DNA from: Bog-473 sp036268485
Lineage (GTDB): Bacteria; Actinomycetota; Acidimicrobiia; Acidimicrobiales; RAAP-2
Direction: 5' to 3'
DNA: 64,000 nucleotides
NCBI GenBank assembly: GCA_036268485.1
Contig: DATAUC010000109.1
Span: 211,572 to 275,571 of the forward strand
The notes beneath the pieces are model-generated. The model ran no database searches. It saw nothing but the letters and a program-made list of their open reading frames with translations, and was not told where the DNA came from. Shown one piece after another: positions 1 through 9,013 of this stretch; position 1 is the stretch's first letter, and each line of letters begins with the position of its first letter. The position numbers were made by a program, and so were the translations under genes.

Positions 1-2
1 TG

Positions 3-122
3 CACAATCTGCTCCTCACGCACGAGTGGACTGTGCCACCCGGCTACGCGTGGAAGCTCGATTACACCACGCTGCCGGTGCCCAAGGACGGCCTGCCGGT
101 GCGACTTCGGCCGCTCTCGTGA
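3..122 (+). CDS. 3' end of a probable cytochrome P450 (partial)
   Basis: An open frame enters the window and stops at TGA 120-122. Its last 39 codons read HNLLLTHEWTVPPGY... and end PVRLRPLS. A THxWTxPPGY segment followed by a short DGLPVRLRP tail is what I recall from the C-terminus of CYP51/CYP120-clan bacterial P450s, downstream of the heme loop. The stop overlaps the GTG start of the aldehyde dehydrogenase (GTGA), so the two are probably translationally coupled. The heme-binding cysteine lies outside the window, so the call rests only on tail resemblance and on the oxidative operon that follows. The reading frame itself is much surer than the family. Confidence 0.5.
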   Translation, partial: HNLLLTHEWTVPPGYAWKLDYTTLPVPKDGLPVRLRPLS

Positions 123-1720
123 CCGTCACAAATGAGGCCGCACCGATCACCCCGGAATTGGCTCCCGCTGTTCCGCCCGCTTCCATCGATCAGAGGCTGA
201 TCGACCAGCTTCGAGACCAGTTGCCGAAATCATCCGAGGCCCATAGTGCGCTGGCGCCTTTCACCGGCGAGCCACTTCCAGACGTTCCCCAATCCGATGC
301 CGTGACGGTCAAAATGGCAGCCGAGGCCGGACGAATCGCTCAGGTCGATTGGGCACAGGTGCCGATCACCCGGCGCCAGGATCTCATACTCCACTTCGCC
401 AAGTTGCTGCTCGACCATCAGGACCAGCTCTGCGATCTCATGCAGTGGGAGAGCGGCAAGGCTCGCGTGCACGCGGCGATTGAAGTCCAGGGCGTCGTGT
501 CCGTGGCACTGCACTACGGCCGCCATGGCGCGGAGTATCTGGCCGACACAAAGATGCCGGGTTTCGGGCCCGTTCGCGCTCGGGTCGGCTACCGGCCCAA
601 GGGAGTGGTGGGCGTGATCGCCCCTTGGAACTATCCCCTCTTCCTCGCCGTGGGCGACGTGATCCCTGCCCTCATCGCAGGCTGTACCGTGATCTCGAAA
701 GCGGACTCCCAGGCTCCATTGACGCTGCTGCTGGCCCAAAAACTGGCGCGTCAAGCCGGACTTCCCGATGACGTCTGGCAGGTGGTGGCGGGATCGGGCA
801 CTCACATCGGCCCGCCGCTCATCGAAACCATCGATTACGTGTGCTTCACCGGATCGACGGCAACCGGACGAGACATTGCTCGTCGGTGTGCGGAGCGGTT
901 GATCGGTGCCTCGCTCGAGCTTGGTGGCAAGAATCCAATGATCGTGCGGGCCGATGCCGATCTCGACGCCGCCGCCACCGGGGCGGTCCAGGCTTGCTTC
1001 TCAAGCGCCGGCCAGATGTGCATCGGGATCGAACGCATTTACGCACATGAGAGCATCCTTACTCCATTCGTCGAGGCCTTTGTCGAGCGGACCAGTGCGC
1101 TCCGTCTGGGCGGCGGCTACGACGTGGCGGTCGACATGGGGTCGTTGACATCGCAGCGCCAACTCGACGTCACGACTCGCCATGTCATCGATGCCGTCGA
1201 CCGTGGGGCCACCGTGCTCGCGGGTGGGCGGGCTCGTCCCGACCTAGGTCCTTTCTTCTTCGAGCCAACGGTCCTGACGGATGTGACTCCCGACATGGCT
1301 GTCTATGGCGAGGAGACATTCGGCCCGGTGGTCAGCGTCTTCTCGGTGGCTTCAGACGAGGAGGCGGTCGAAAGGGCGAATGAGGGTCGCTATGGATTGT
1401 CAGCGAGCGTGTGGACCCGCGATCTTGTCGCCGGCAGGACCCTGGCCGCGCAGATCGTGGCTGGGGCGGTGAATATCAATGACGGGTACCTCTCCGCCAT
1501 CGCCTCATTACACGCCCCGATGGGAGGGATGCGCGAAAGCGGTCTTGGGCGGCGCCATGGTCGCGAAGGTATCGTGCGCTACACCGAGCCACAGACCGTA
1601 ACGAGCCAGCGGATCCCAACGCCGTATCCTGAGCACTTCCGACAGTTCACGCTCGATCTCATGAAGCGCGTGATGCAAGTAAAGGTTCGACTCTCCCGGC
1701 GGCCGTGGACCAAGACATGA
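119..1720 (+). CDS. Aldehyde dehydrogenase, succinate-semialdehyde dehydrogenase (GabD2)-like
   Basis: The 533-residue NAD(P)-dependent aldehyde dehydrogenase should oxidise an aldehyde to a carboxylic acid in the cytoplasm. The coenzyme-binding FTGSTATG lies near residues 243-250, the catalytic Glu of LELGGKNP is about residue 267, and the nucleophilic Cys of SAGQMC is about residue 301. The N-terminal layout (PKGVVGVIAPWNYP) resembles mycobacterial GabD2 proteins. I chose the GTG at 119 because it forms a GTGA overlap with the upstream stop; the frame stays open to position 26, but that DNA codes for the P450 tail in another frame. The 3' end overlaps the next gene by ATGA. The context suggests the substrate is an aldehyde made after P450 hydroxylation rather than succinate semialdehyde. 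Confidence 0.93.
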   Translation: MTVTNEAAPITPELAPAVPPASIDQRLIDQLRDQLPKSSEAHSALAPFTGEPLPDVPQSDAVTVKMAAEAGRIAQVDWAQVPITRRQDLILHFAKLLLDHQDQLCDLMQWESGKARVHAAIEVQGVVSVALHYGRHGAEYLADTKMPGFGPVRARVGYRPKGVVGVIAPWNYPLFLAVGDVIPALIAGCTVISKADSQAPLTLLLAQKLARQAGLPDDVWQVVAGSGTHIGPPLIETIDYVCFTGSTATGRDIARRCAERLIGASLELGGKNPMIVRADADLDAAATGAVQACFSSAGQMCIGIERIYAHESILTPFVEAFVERTSALRLGGGYDVAVDMGSLTSQRQLDVTTRHVIDAVDRGATVLAGGRARPDLGPFFFEPTVLTDVTPDMAVYGEETFGPVVSVFSVASDEEAVERANEGRYGLSASVWTRDLVAGRTLAAQIVAGAVNINDGYLSAIASLHAPMGGMRESGLGRRHGREGIVRYTEPQTVTSQRIPTPYPEHFRQFTLDLMKRVMQVKVRLSRRPWTKT

Positions 1721-3333
1721 ATCCAACATCCTTGGCGCGCCGCGTCGCCGATGAAGCCACCGCCGCAATAATCTTGTGGCGGGCCGGGGTCATCCCGCGC
1801 GACCTGCGCTCCATCCGAGAGGGTCGGCGTTCAGTACAGCGTTACGGCGTCATGGGCGGCGGACCGGCCGCATGGGCCGCGGCCTATCCCGACCGCACAG
1901 CGATCATCGATGATCGGGGATCGTTGACGTTCCGCCAGTTCTCCGAGCGAACCTACCGGTTGGCGAAGAGGCTGACTTCGGAGCTCGCAGGCACACCGGC
2001 CACCGTGGGGATCATGTGCAGGAACCACGCCGACGCCCTGGTCGCCATGTGCGCCGCATCGGCCACCGGAGCCCGGGTCGTCTTGTTGAGTTCGGACTTT
2101 GGCCCACGGCAGATCATGCAGGTAAACAGCCGCGAGCATCTCGACGCTGTGGTCTATGACGACGAATTTGCAGAGACTGTCGCAGACTTCAAAGGTAAGC
2201 GGTGGTCTGCGTGGTCCTCCGGCCCCTCCGCGGAGACTGACTTGGATCGGCTCATCGCCAGCACGCCCACTGGTGATCCACCGCGCCCCTTGCGTCCCTC
2301 CTCGTTGGTCATCCTCACGAGCGGCAGCACAGGCACGCCGAAGGGCGCTCCACGGGGTGAATCCAGCTCATTGCTGTTGCCAGCCGGACTCCTCTCTCGA
2401 ATTCCCTTGCGTGGGAACGAAACCGTGCTGGTCGCCGCCCCGGTTTTCCATGGCTGGGGTCTGCTCATCGCGATGATGGTTCTGAATCTTGGCTCCACGC
2501 TGGTACTTCGGCGCCGCTTCGATGCCGCCCAGACGTTGGTCGACCTCGACGAACTCGGGTGCTCAACGTTCATTGCCGTCCCAACGATGCTGCGCCGCAT
2601 GGTGAGCCTGGCTGGAGAGATCCGCACAGCTGACTTGGCAAAGCTTCGCATAGTGGCCAGCGGCGGCGCCCGGCTCGATTTGGCCTTAGTGGAGGGAGTG
2701 ACGGCCCAGTTCGGTCCGGTGCTCTACAACCTGTACGGTTCGACCGAAGCCTCCTTCATCAGTATCGCCACCCCCGAGGACCTTCGTGAGGCTCCCGCGA
2801 GCGCCGGAATACCACCGCTCGGCATCACGGTGCGGATCGCCGGACAGGACGGTCGCCATGGCGCGAACGGCGCTGAGGGCCGCATTCTGGTCCGCACTCC
2901 GGGACAGATCCCGGCCTATACCGATGGCCACTCCAGCGTGGGAACCGATGGTTTCCTCGATACCGGTGACCGCGGCTATCTCGACGCCGCGGGCAGGCTG
3001 CATGTGTCTGGGCGTTCGGACAGCATGATCGTCTCGGGTGGCGAGAACGTCTTCCCAGAAGAGGTCGAGTGCGCGCTGTTGGCGCATCCCGACATCGGCG
3101 ACGCCGCCGTCACGGGTGTCGATGATGACGAATTCGGCCAGAGACTGCAGGCATTTGTCGTCGCCGCCAAACCCGATGGCATTGACAGCGACACGATCCG
3201 GGCGTACCTGGCCGCCGAGCTTCCTCGATCCCGCATGCCACGCGACATCGCCGTGGTACTTGAATTGCCGCGCAGCTCGGCAGGAAAAGTGCTCCGCGGC
3301 GACCTCGATGCTCTAAAGAGCCGGCTCCAGTGA
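1717..3333 (+). CDS. Acyl-CoA synthetase (AMP-forming), FadD12-like
   Basis: The 538-residue ANL-superfamily ligase activates a carboxylic acid with ATP and CoA through an acyl-adenylate. The phosphate-binding loop LTSGSTGTPKG lies near residue 197, the adenine-site YNLYGSTEA near residue 335, the hinge motif DTGDRGYLDAAGRLHVSGR near residue 418, and the C-terminal catalytic lysine of SSAGKVLRG about residue 524. The ATG at 1717 gives an ATGA overlap with the aldehyde dehydrogenase stop; an in-frame GTG at 1705 is the alternative. It logically takes the acid made by the preceding dehydrogenase. The length and N-terminal segment recall mycobacterial FadD12-type ligases, but the substrate cannot be read from sequence. 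Confidence 0.93.
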   Translation: MNPTSLARRVADEATAAIILWRAGVIPRDLRSIREGRRSVQRYGVMGGGPAAWAAAYPDRTAIIDDRGSLTFRQFSERTYRLAKRLTSELAGTPATVGIMCRNHADALVAMCAASATGARVVLLSSDFGPRQIMQVNSREHLDAVVYDDEFAETVADFKGKRWSAWSSGPSAETDLDRLIASTPTGDPPRPLRPSSLVILTSGSTGTPKGAPRGESSSLLLPAGLLSRIPLRGNETVLVAAPVFHGWGLLIAMMVLNLGSTLVLRRRFDAAQTLVDLDELGCSTFIAVPTMLRRMVSLAGEIRTADLAKLRIVASGGARLDLALVEGVTAQFGPVLYNLYGSTEASFISIATPEDLREAPASAGIPPLGITVRIAGQDGRHGANGAEGRILVRTPGQIPAYTDGHSSVGTDGFLDTGDRGYLDAAGRLHVSGRSDSMIVSGGENVFPEEVECALLAHPDIGDAAVTGVDDDEFGQRLQAFVVAAKPDGIDSDTIRAYLAAELPRSRMPRDIAVVLELPRSSAGKVLRGDLDALKSRLQ

Positions 3334-4166
3334 GAGGCATCGAACTCACCGACCAGGTCGCCGTCGTCACCGGCGGCGCCCGAGGCATCGGTCGAGCTAC
3401 CGCCCAGGCCCTCAGTAAGGCCGGGGCCAGAGTGGCGATCGGCGACATCGACGCCGATGAAGTCGAGTCCACCGCAAACGATCTCGGCGTATACGGCGGG
3501 TACCTCGACGTCACCAATCCTCAAAGCGTGACGCACTTCTATGGCGCCGTCGAGGCACAGCTGGGCCTAGTCGATATCTGGGTCAACAACGCCGGGATAA
3601 TGCCGGTTGGTCCCATCCTCGAACAGGACGACGCCGTCATCCGGCGTGCTCTCGACGTCAATCTGCTCGGAGTAATGAACGGATCCCGCGTGGCCGCACG
3701 GCGCATGGTCGAGCGTGGACATGGCCGCATTGTCAATATTGCCTCGGTGGCGTCCAGAGTCCCCGCTGCCGGCATGGCCGTCTATAGCGCCACCAAGTTC
3801 GGCGTCCTTGGATTTGGCGAAGCCCTCGATGCGGAACTTTCGCCACGCGGTGTCCGTGTCTCAACGGTGTACCCATCGTTTGTGGCCACCGAGATGATTG
3901 AGGGGTTGCACTCCGGCCCGAGACTGAAGCCCGTACCTCCGCAACACATTGCCGATGCAGTGGTTGTCGTGCTTCGACGCGGTGACCGTCACGCGGTCGT
4001 GCCGTCACAGCTGGGCTTCCTGACGGCCACGTGGAATCACCTGCCCCGCCCTCTTGCTCGGTGGCTGAGTACCCAGATCGGCATGGACCAGGTGTTCCTG
4101 AACGCCGACGATGCGCGACAGAACTACGACACGCGAATCAATCACCCGCCGAACACTCGCACTTAA
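3330..4166 (+). CDS. Short-chain dehydrogenase/reductase (SDR)
   Basis: The 278-residue classical SDR has the TGGARGIG cofactor loop near residues 15-22, an Asp-rich GDIDAD after beta-2 that suggests NAD(H), NNAG near residue 86, the catalytic Ser in NIASVAS and YSATK near residue 152. The GTG start overlaps the preceding stop (GTGA). It probably interconverts a hydroxyl and a keto group on the intermediate handled by this operon. The C-terminal ~60 residues (PLARWLSTQIGMDQVF) resemble the tail of membrane-peripheral SDRs sometimes labelled SDR family oxidoreductase in terpenoid or lipid loci. The substrate is unknown. Confidence 0.9.
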   Translation: MRGIELTDQVAVVTGGARGIGRATAQALSKAGARVAIGDIDADEVESTANDLGVYGGYLDVTNPQSVTHFYGAVEAQLGLVDIWVNNAGIMPVGPILEQDDAVIRRALDVNLLGVMNGSRVAARRMVERGHGRIVNIASVASRVPAAGMAVYSATKFGVLGFGEALDAELSPRGVRVSTVYPSFVATEMIEGLHSGPRLKPVPPQHIADAVVVVLRRGDRHAVVPSQLGFLTATWNHLPRPLARWLSTQIGMDQVFLNADDARQNYDTRINHPPNTRT

Positions 4167-4193
4167 CTATTCGTTCCAATCCGGAGGTACTAC

Positions 4194-4718
4194 ATGCCAC
4201 ACGTCAGCCAGAATCCCAGTGACATCTCTGTTCTCGAAGGACGGTGGTCCCTGGACCCCGACCGAACCACGGTCGAATTCCGTACGAAAATCATGCGGGT
4301 CATACCTGTCAAAGGAAGGATCAAAGCGGTTGAAGGTGGTGCCAGTGTTGTCACCGGTGGATCAATCGACGGGACACTCGTCCTCGATGTTGGGACAATC
4401 GACACCGGTATCAAAAAGCGAGACGACCATCTACGTACCGCCGACTTCTTCGATGCCGATAGATATCCAACTATTGAATTTGCGGCTCAGTCTGCTCGCA
4501 GATTGTCTTCGGGAGAATTCGAAGTTGCGGGGAACCTCACCATCCATGGCCAGACTCGACCGCTCATGACCCTGGTCGAACTACACCATCAGCCAACGGA
4601 AGTAAGGGTCTCGGCCAACATCGAACTCGATCGGACGGCATGGGGCGTCGGCCCGACCCGCCTCGGCCCGTCGACTTCGGCTCAGATCGTGGTGGTGGCC
4701 CACTTCGTCAGGGAATGA
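4194..4718 (+). CDS. YceI-family lipid-binding protein
   Basis: The 174-residue protein matches the YceI fold throughout: GRWSLDPDRTTVEFRTKIM at the start, an internal KKRDDHLRTADFFDADRYPTI segment (the family hallmark), and GNLTIHGQTRPL near residue 120. Family members are lipocalin-like beta-barrels that bind long isoprenoid or amphiphilic molecules. No signal peptide is visible, so this copy looks cytoplasmic. GGAGG at 4183-4187 supports the ATG. It sits inside an oxidative and CoA-ligase operon just before a P450, so carriage of a hydrophobic substrate is a reasonable but unproven role. Confidence 0.88.
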   Translation: MPHVSQNPSDISVLEGRWSLDPDRTTVEFRTKIMRVIPVKGRIKAVEGGASVVTGGSIDGTLVLDVGTIDTGIKKRDDHLRTADFFDADRYPTIEFAAQSARRLSSGEFEVAGNLTIHGQTRPLMTLVELHHQPTEVRVSANIELDRTAWGVGPTRLGPSTSAQIVVVAHFVRE

Positions 4719-4788
4719 CGGGAACCATGAATTTCCCGACACCCTCAGAGTCACGTTGGTGCGCCGTCCCCGTCCAAAAGGATATTGC

Positions 4789-6033
4789 ATGAGTCCTCTG
4801 GATCTCGCTGACCTGTCGAGAGTCTTCATCGACCCAACTGCCTATGCCGATGAAGAGCGGTTCCATGCCGCGTGCCGGGTCCTGCGAAGAGAACACCCGG
4901 TGATCAAAGTCGAGTCGGAGCGCTTTCGGCCCTTCTGGGCCCTCACCCGCCACGCCGACATTCTCGAGGTCGAGCGGGACCATGAGCACTTCCGTAACGC
5001 ACCCCGTCCGTTGCTAGTGCCCGCCGAGATGGAGGCGCGTGCTGAGGCGGGCGGTGGTCCGGTTATGCGCACACTGATCCACATGGACGACCCCGACCAC
5101 AAAGCATTCCGAAGCATCGCTTCGGGCTGGTTCCTGCCTGGGCGGATTCGCCTACTCGAGGAACGCGTTCGCCAACTCGCCGTTCGCTACATCGATCACT
5201 TGGCCGACCTTGGCGGCTCGTGCGACTTTGCCCAAGAGGTCGCCGTGGGGTTCCCGCTCCACGTCATCCTTTCCATTCTCGGCCTGCCCGAAGAGGACTT
5301 TCCCAAGATGCTCCAACTCACCCGGGAACTCTTTGACAGTGAGGACGACGACATCATTCGCACCAGGGACCCCGCCGAGAGAATGGCCATGATGCTGAGC
5401 ACGTTTCAGTACTTCATGGAGCTCACGGCTGATCGCCGGACTTCTCCAACCGACGACCTGGCCTCGACCATCGCCAATGCCACCATCGACGGCCAACTAT
5501 TGAATGATTTTGAGGCCGCGTCGTATTACGTGATCATCGCCACCGCGGGGCACGACACCACCAGCTCGTCGATCGCTGGCGGCCTCGAGGCACTACTTCG
5601 GCACCCCGATCAGCTCGCCCGTTGGCGACACGATCCCTCGCTCGGATCCACCGCGGTCGACGAGATCATCCGATGGGTGACCCCGGTCAAAGAGTTCATG
5701 CGCAGTGCCACCGAAGACTGCGTTATCGGGGGCGAAACGATTCGCTCTGGCGACTCCCTTTATCTCGCCTACCTATCAGCTAATAGAGACGAAGCTGCTT
5801 TCGAGGACCCGTTCCGCTTCGACGTGGGGCGCACGGACAACAAGCATGTGGCCTTCGGGCAGGGCGTGCATTTCTGCCTGGGTGCCCACCTGGCCCGCTT
5901 GGAGATACGGATCTTTTTCGAAGAGCTCTTGGCGCGCGTCGAGAACCTTGAACTCGCTGGTGAGCCTGCGAAGACGGCCACCGTGTTTGTCGGGGGTCTC
6001 AAGTACCTGCCCATTTCGTACCGCGTGCGATGA
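4789..6033 (+). CDS. Cytochrome P450
   Basis: The 414-residue soluble class I P450 has the I-helix motif AGHDTTS near residues 253-259, the K-helix ExxR with Glu about 292, and the heme loop FGQGVHFCLGAH with the axial Cys at about residue 363. The ATG at 4789 follows AAAAGGA (4776-4782); an upstream in-frame GTG at 4756 lacks a better ribosome site. It would hydroxylate a hydrophobic substrate using electrons from a ferredoxin, and none is encoded next to it. Together with the partial P450 at the left edge, the operon has two monooxygenases flanking the dehydrogenase, ligase and SDR genes. Confidence 0.94.
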   Translation: MSPLDLADLSRVFIDPTAYADEERFHAACRVLRREHPVIKVESERFRPFWALTRHADILEVERDHEHFRNAPRPLLVPAEMEARAEAGGGPVMRTLIHMDDPDHKAFRSIASGWFLPGRIRLLEERVRQLAVRYIDHLADLGGSCDFAQEVAVGFPLHVILSILGLPEEDFPKMLQLTRELFDSEDDDIIRTRDPAERMAMMLSTFQYFMELTADRRTSPTDDLASTIANATIDGQLLNDFEAASYYVIIATAGHDTTSSSIAGGLEALLRHPDQLARWRHDPSLGSTAVDEIIRWVTPVKEFMRSATEDCVIGGETIRSGDSLYLAYLSANRDEAAFEDPFRFDVGRTDNKHVAFGQGVHFCLGAHLARLEIRIFFEELLARVENLELAGEPAKTATVFVGGLKYLPISYRVR

Positions 6034-6061
6034 TTTCGGCCTCGTGACGACATCCCGATCA

Positions 6062-7129
6062 ATGGAGACGCCGGTTCCCCGAGTCCTCAAACAAGAGCAG
6101 ATGGATGCATCGCCGGACATCGTCGAGGTGGCGCCGGGCATCCTGCGCCTTCAGCTGCCAATTGATTTCACCGGCTTGGGCCATGTCAACACCTACGCCC
6201 TCGAGGATACCAAGGGCTTCACGCTGATCGATCCCGGGCTCCCCGGCGAAGAATCATGGAAGATGCTCCGGCATCGCATGGATGCAGCGGGCATTCCCTT
6301 GGAACGGGTCCACACGATTGTGGTCACCCATTCACACCCTGACCACTTCGGTGGTGCTGGCCTATTGGCCGAGAAGAGCGGCGGTGCCATTGTCGCTTCC
6401 GAACGCTTTCGTACGTTCTTTGATGCCGTTGACCTCAATGAACGCGAACTCGAGGATGCTGACAGCATCGATGGAGACGAGAACCCGATCCCCGGTATCC
6501 GGCTCGGGGGTCCCTCCCCTTGGGGCGGTTCGACCATCGGGCCACCACCCGAAGCACGAGAGAGGATGCTGGCGCATCGCGCCGAGGGCTTCAAATGGTT
6601 CAAAGTGCCGCGGCCAACGCACGGGGTGGCTGACTGTGACCAAGTCTCATTGGGCGGTCGAGACTGGGTCGGCCTCTTCACGCCAGGTCACACCGACGAT
6701 CACCTCTGCCTCTACGACGAGGAAAACGGAGTACTTCTCTCTGGCGACCAGGTATTGCCGACCATCACGCCGCATATTTCAGGCCTGATCCCAGGCGACT
6801 CGCTCAAGATGTACACCGACTCGCTGGACCGACTCTCCGCCCTCCCCCATGTGTCGATCGTGCTGCCGGCACACGGACAGCCGTTCCACGACCTGGCCGG
6901 CCGAGCGAGCCAGATCAAGCGCCACCATGACGAGCGCTTGGCCCGTCTGCTCGAGATATGTGATGCCGCCGGCTGGGCCAACGTCATCAACCTGTCCCAT
7001 GAGCTATTCGCTCCACGGTCCTGGGGTTCCATGGCTGAAGAGGAGACCTTCGCCCACCTCGAACGCCTGCTTGCAACTGGCGCACTGCAACGTCGCGAAG
7101 AGGCCGGCGTACTCCTTTACCGCCCCTGA
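6062..7129 (+). CDS. Metallo-beta-lactamase-fold hydrolase
   Basis: The protein has about 355 residues, with the metal motif HSHPDH at residues 90-95, a second metal ligand region FTPGHTDDHLCLY, the bridging Asp in LSGDQ, and the C-terminal VLPAHGQPF. It resembles LACTB2/glyoxalase II-type hydrolases, which cut thioesters or phosphodiesters. A thioesterase or lactonase role acting on the CoA esters of this operon is plausible. The ATG at 6062 lies 28 bases after the P450 stop; the ATG at 6101 is an alternative, and neither has a strong Shine-Dalgarno. The frame is open much further upstream, but that part only mirrors the P450 gene. Confidence 0.88.
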   Translation: METPVPRVLKQEQMDASPDIVEVAPGILRLQLPIDFTGLGHVNTYALEDTKGFTLIDPGLPGEESWKMLRHRMDAAGIPLERVHTIVVTHSHPDHFGGAGLLAEKSGGAIVASERFRTFFDAVDLNERELEDADSIDGDENPIPGIRLGGPSPWGGSTIGPPPEARERMLAHRAEGFKWFKVPRPTHGVADCDQVSLGGRDWVGLFTPGHTDDHLCLYDEENGVLLSGDQVLPTITPHISGLIPGDSLKMYTDSLDRLSALPHVSIVLPAHGQPFHDLAGRASQIKRHHDERLARLLEICDAAGWANVINLSHELFAPRSWGSMAEEETFAHLERLLATGALQRREEAGVLLYRP

Positions 7130-7186
7130 TCCACACGCAACCACAACCCGTGAACCATCGACTCAGACCGGATTCCGGCAAGCTCG

Positions 7187-8272
7187 CTATCGAACTGGTA
7201 CGGCGTGACCGAAATACATCAGTTCCCAGATGGCTTCGTCCTTGTAGGTCTCAAGCAATTCATCACCTCGAAAACGGCTGACCACGACCTCGCCCACGAA
7301 TCGCAAGTAGGCCCCGTCAAAGTGCGCGAGCTTGGCCGCGACGCGCTTGATACCTTTGACACCGTCGATCATTCGGTCGGCCGACAGGTCATGGTGACGG
7401 GTGAAGGTCACCACGTACCGTTCGTCGCCACACACGTACGTGTAGCGCGTCGTTGCCGCAACCGGCTTGCCGGTCGTCTCATCCATGTAGATACCCTCGC
7501 GCTCAAATGTAACTTTTTCTGGATCGTCGCCGACCAGGACGTTGTCGCGAGCAAGCATGAAGATCGGGATCGGCTCGAAATCGAACTTCTCGGTGGCCGT
7601 GATATAGGACGCGATGACCGAGTACGGACCGGCCTGACCTCTGGCCCAGTACCAGTCGTGCACAATCTTGATCAGGCCCACGTTCCCCCAGTTGTGGTCG
7701 TGGTACCCGACGCCCGTGGTCTCATGGCGCTCGTCATCAATGCTGTAGCAGGCAGTCACCGCACCTTGTGGCACTGACGGGAGCCAGGCGAATTCGAGCG
7801 CCCGATCGGGGCCGAAGAGCATGTAGCCGGTGGACGGGCGCCACGGTGGGACTTCGCCCTCCAGAGTGACCTCAACGGAGATTCCCTCCACCCGAACCTC
7901 AATGCGGTACTGGTGCAGATCCCCTGAGAAGCGGTTCTCGCCCATGCGAACGTCGCACTGATCCCGGGCACTCTTCCACTGGTCGGCCGCGTACGAAATG
8001 ATTTTCTCGAAGTGCCGGCCGTCGGCCAGGTCGAGATTGAGGCGAAGTTGCGGAGTGAGTGGATGCGTGGGGTCGGTGACCTCCTTGTTGGCAAAGACCA
8101 GGACCAACTTCGCTCCATCAGTGAGGTGGGCGTCGAAGTACCACCATTCGTAGGTGCCCGGCGAGTTGTCCGTGCGGGCGCCGTCTTCCCACGGTTCAAT
8201 CGACGTCCGTGAAAGTCCGAGGCGCTGATAGTCAGCATCGGAGTCCGCCATTGTGGCCAGCCTGTCCGTCAT
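7187..8272 (-). CDS. CrtC/AttH-type lipocalin-like protein
   Basis: The 361-residue protein carries the motif YEWWYFDAHLTDG near residue 42 and a later GYHDHNWG near residue 195. Both are typical of the hydroxyneurosporene synthase (CrtC)/AttH lipocalin-like family. CrtC hydrates carotenoid double bonds, but most family members are uncharacterised, so only binding or modification of an isoprenoid- or lipid-like molecule can be inferred. The ATG at 8272 is preceded by AAAGGAGAG and overlaps the TetR gene stop by ATGA, so the pair is a coupled two-gene unit. It converges on the metallo-hydrolase operon with a 57-base gap. Confidence 0.75.
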   Translation of the reverse strand: MTDRLATMADSDADYQRLGLSRTSIEPWEDGARTDNSPGTYEWWYFDAHLTDGAKLVLVFANKEVTDPTHPLTPQLRLNLDLADGRHFEKIISYAADQWKSARDQCDVRMGENRFSGDLHQYRIEVRVEGISVEVTLEGEVPPWRPSTGYMLFGPDRALEFAWLPSVPQGAVTACYSIDDERHETTGVGYHDHNWGNVGLIKIVHDWYWARGQAGPYSVIASYITATEKFDFEPIPIFMLARDNVLVGDDPEKVTFEREGIYMDETTGKPVAATTRYTYVCGDERYVVTFTRHHDLSADRMIDGVKGIKRVAAKLAHFDGAYLRFVGEVVVSRFRGDELLETYKDEAIWELMYFGHAVPVR

Positions 8273-8964
8273 GTTTCTCTCCTTTTTCCTTGCTTGCGGA
8301 TCACTCGTTTCGAGAGGCCAGGCAGGAGGATGGCGACCAGTGCATCTGCATGCGCATTGATCCACTCGGGCTGGCGGGGATCCCGACCGGCGACGAGGCG
8401 AACCTCGGCGGCCGTCACATAAGGCTGAGTCGCCGCCCCGACCAGCAGGTAGTACAGAACGTCACTATCGATCGGAGCGGCCGAGCCGGCGTCTCGAAGT
8501 ATTCGCCACGCAAAACTGATGGCATTGAATACCGGCTTGATATGGGTCTCGGTAATCCATGCCAAGCGAGCGCTGGCTGCTGTGCCTTCGTGCACCATGA
8601 TCTGGTTGAGTTCGGGGTGCTCAGCAGCGAATTGCACGAATCGACGGATCCCCTCAGCGAAAGCATCCGCGAGATCAGGGACGGTGGCCCGCGCCAAGTC
8701 GTTCGGAAGAGCGCCGTCAAGGGCGCCGCTCAAGAGACCGAAGAGGTAGTCAACTGATGCAGTCCAGAGCGCTTCCTTCGACTCGAAGTGATAATTGATC
8801 TGAGGTTGGTGGGCCTCAATCCGTAGTGCGATCGCTCTCGTCGACGCCCCGTCGAACCCCTTCGCCCCGAACTCAGCCACCGCCGACTGCAGTAGGGCTT
8901 CCCGAATGTCAGCTCTTGCCCTTCGAGTCCGGACCTTGTTCGGAGCGTCGTCCTTGCCTTCCAT
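8269..8964 (-). CDS. TetR-family transcriptional regulator
   Basis: The 231-residue protein has an N-terminal TetR helix-turn-helix (LLQSAVAEFGAKGFDGASTR through QPQINYHFESKEALW, about residues 20-60) and a divergent all-helical ligand domain. The ATG at 8964 is preferred because it gives a normal TetR N-terminus; an in-frame ATG at 8991 would fall inside the operator at 8981-9002. It is divergent from the flavin-binding protein gene at 9014 and co-transcribed with the lipocalin-like gene, so it probably controls both directions and itself. Confidence 0.9.
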   Translation of the reverse strand: MEGKDDAPNKVRTRRARADIREALLQSAVAEFGAKGFDGASTRAIALRIEAHQPQINYHFESKEALWTASVDYLFGLLSGALDGALPNDLARATVPDLADAFAEGIRRFVQFAAEHPELNQIMVHEGTAASARLAWITETHIKPVFNAISFAWRILRDAGSAAPIDSDVLYYLLVGAATQPYVTAAEVRLVAGRDPRQPEWINAHADALVAILLPGLSKRVIRKQGKRRET

Positions 8965-8980
8965 GCTCTGGAATTGTAGA

Positions 8981-9002
8981 CTTATTATCATTCGATAACA
9001 AG
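8981..9002. promoter_or_regulatory. Probable TetR operator (22-bp inverted repeat)
   Basis: Arms CTTATTATC (8981-8989) and GATAACAAG (8994-9002) are inverted repeats with one mismatch, separated by ATTC. The site is between the divergent TetR (start 8964) and flavin-reductase-like (start 9014) genes, and its right end touches the AGGAGG ribosome site of the latter. The size and position are typical of an autoregulatory TetR operator. Confidence 0.7.
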
Positions 9003-9013
9003 GAGGCCAGTGC

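Noticed and set aside
230..805. Long leftward frame opposite the aldehyde dehydrogenase gene
   Set aside because: It is antisense to a well-supported gene, has no domain and follows from high third-position G+C.
5705..6061. Open N-terminal extension of the metallo-beta-lactamase-fold frame
   Set aside because: It lies entirely inside the P450 gene in another frame, has P450-shadow composition and no ribosome site; the hydrolase motifs begin only after 6062.
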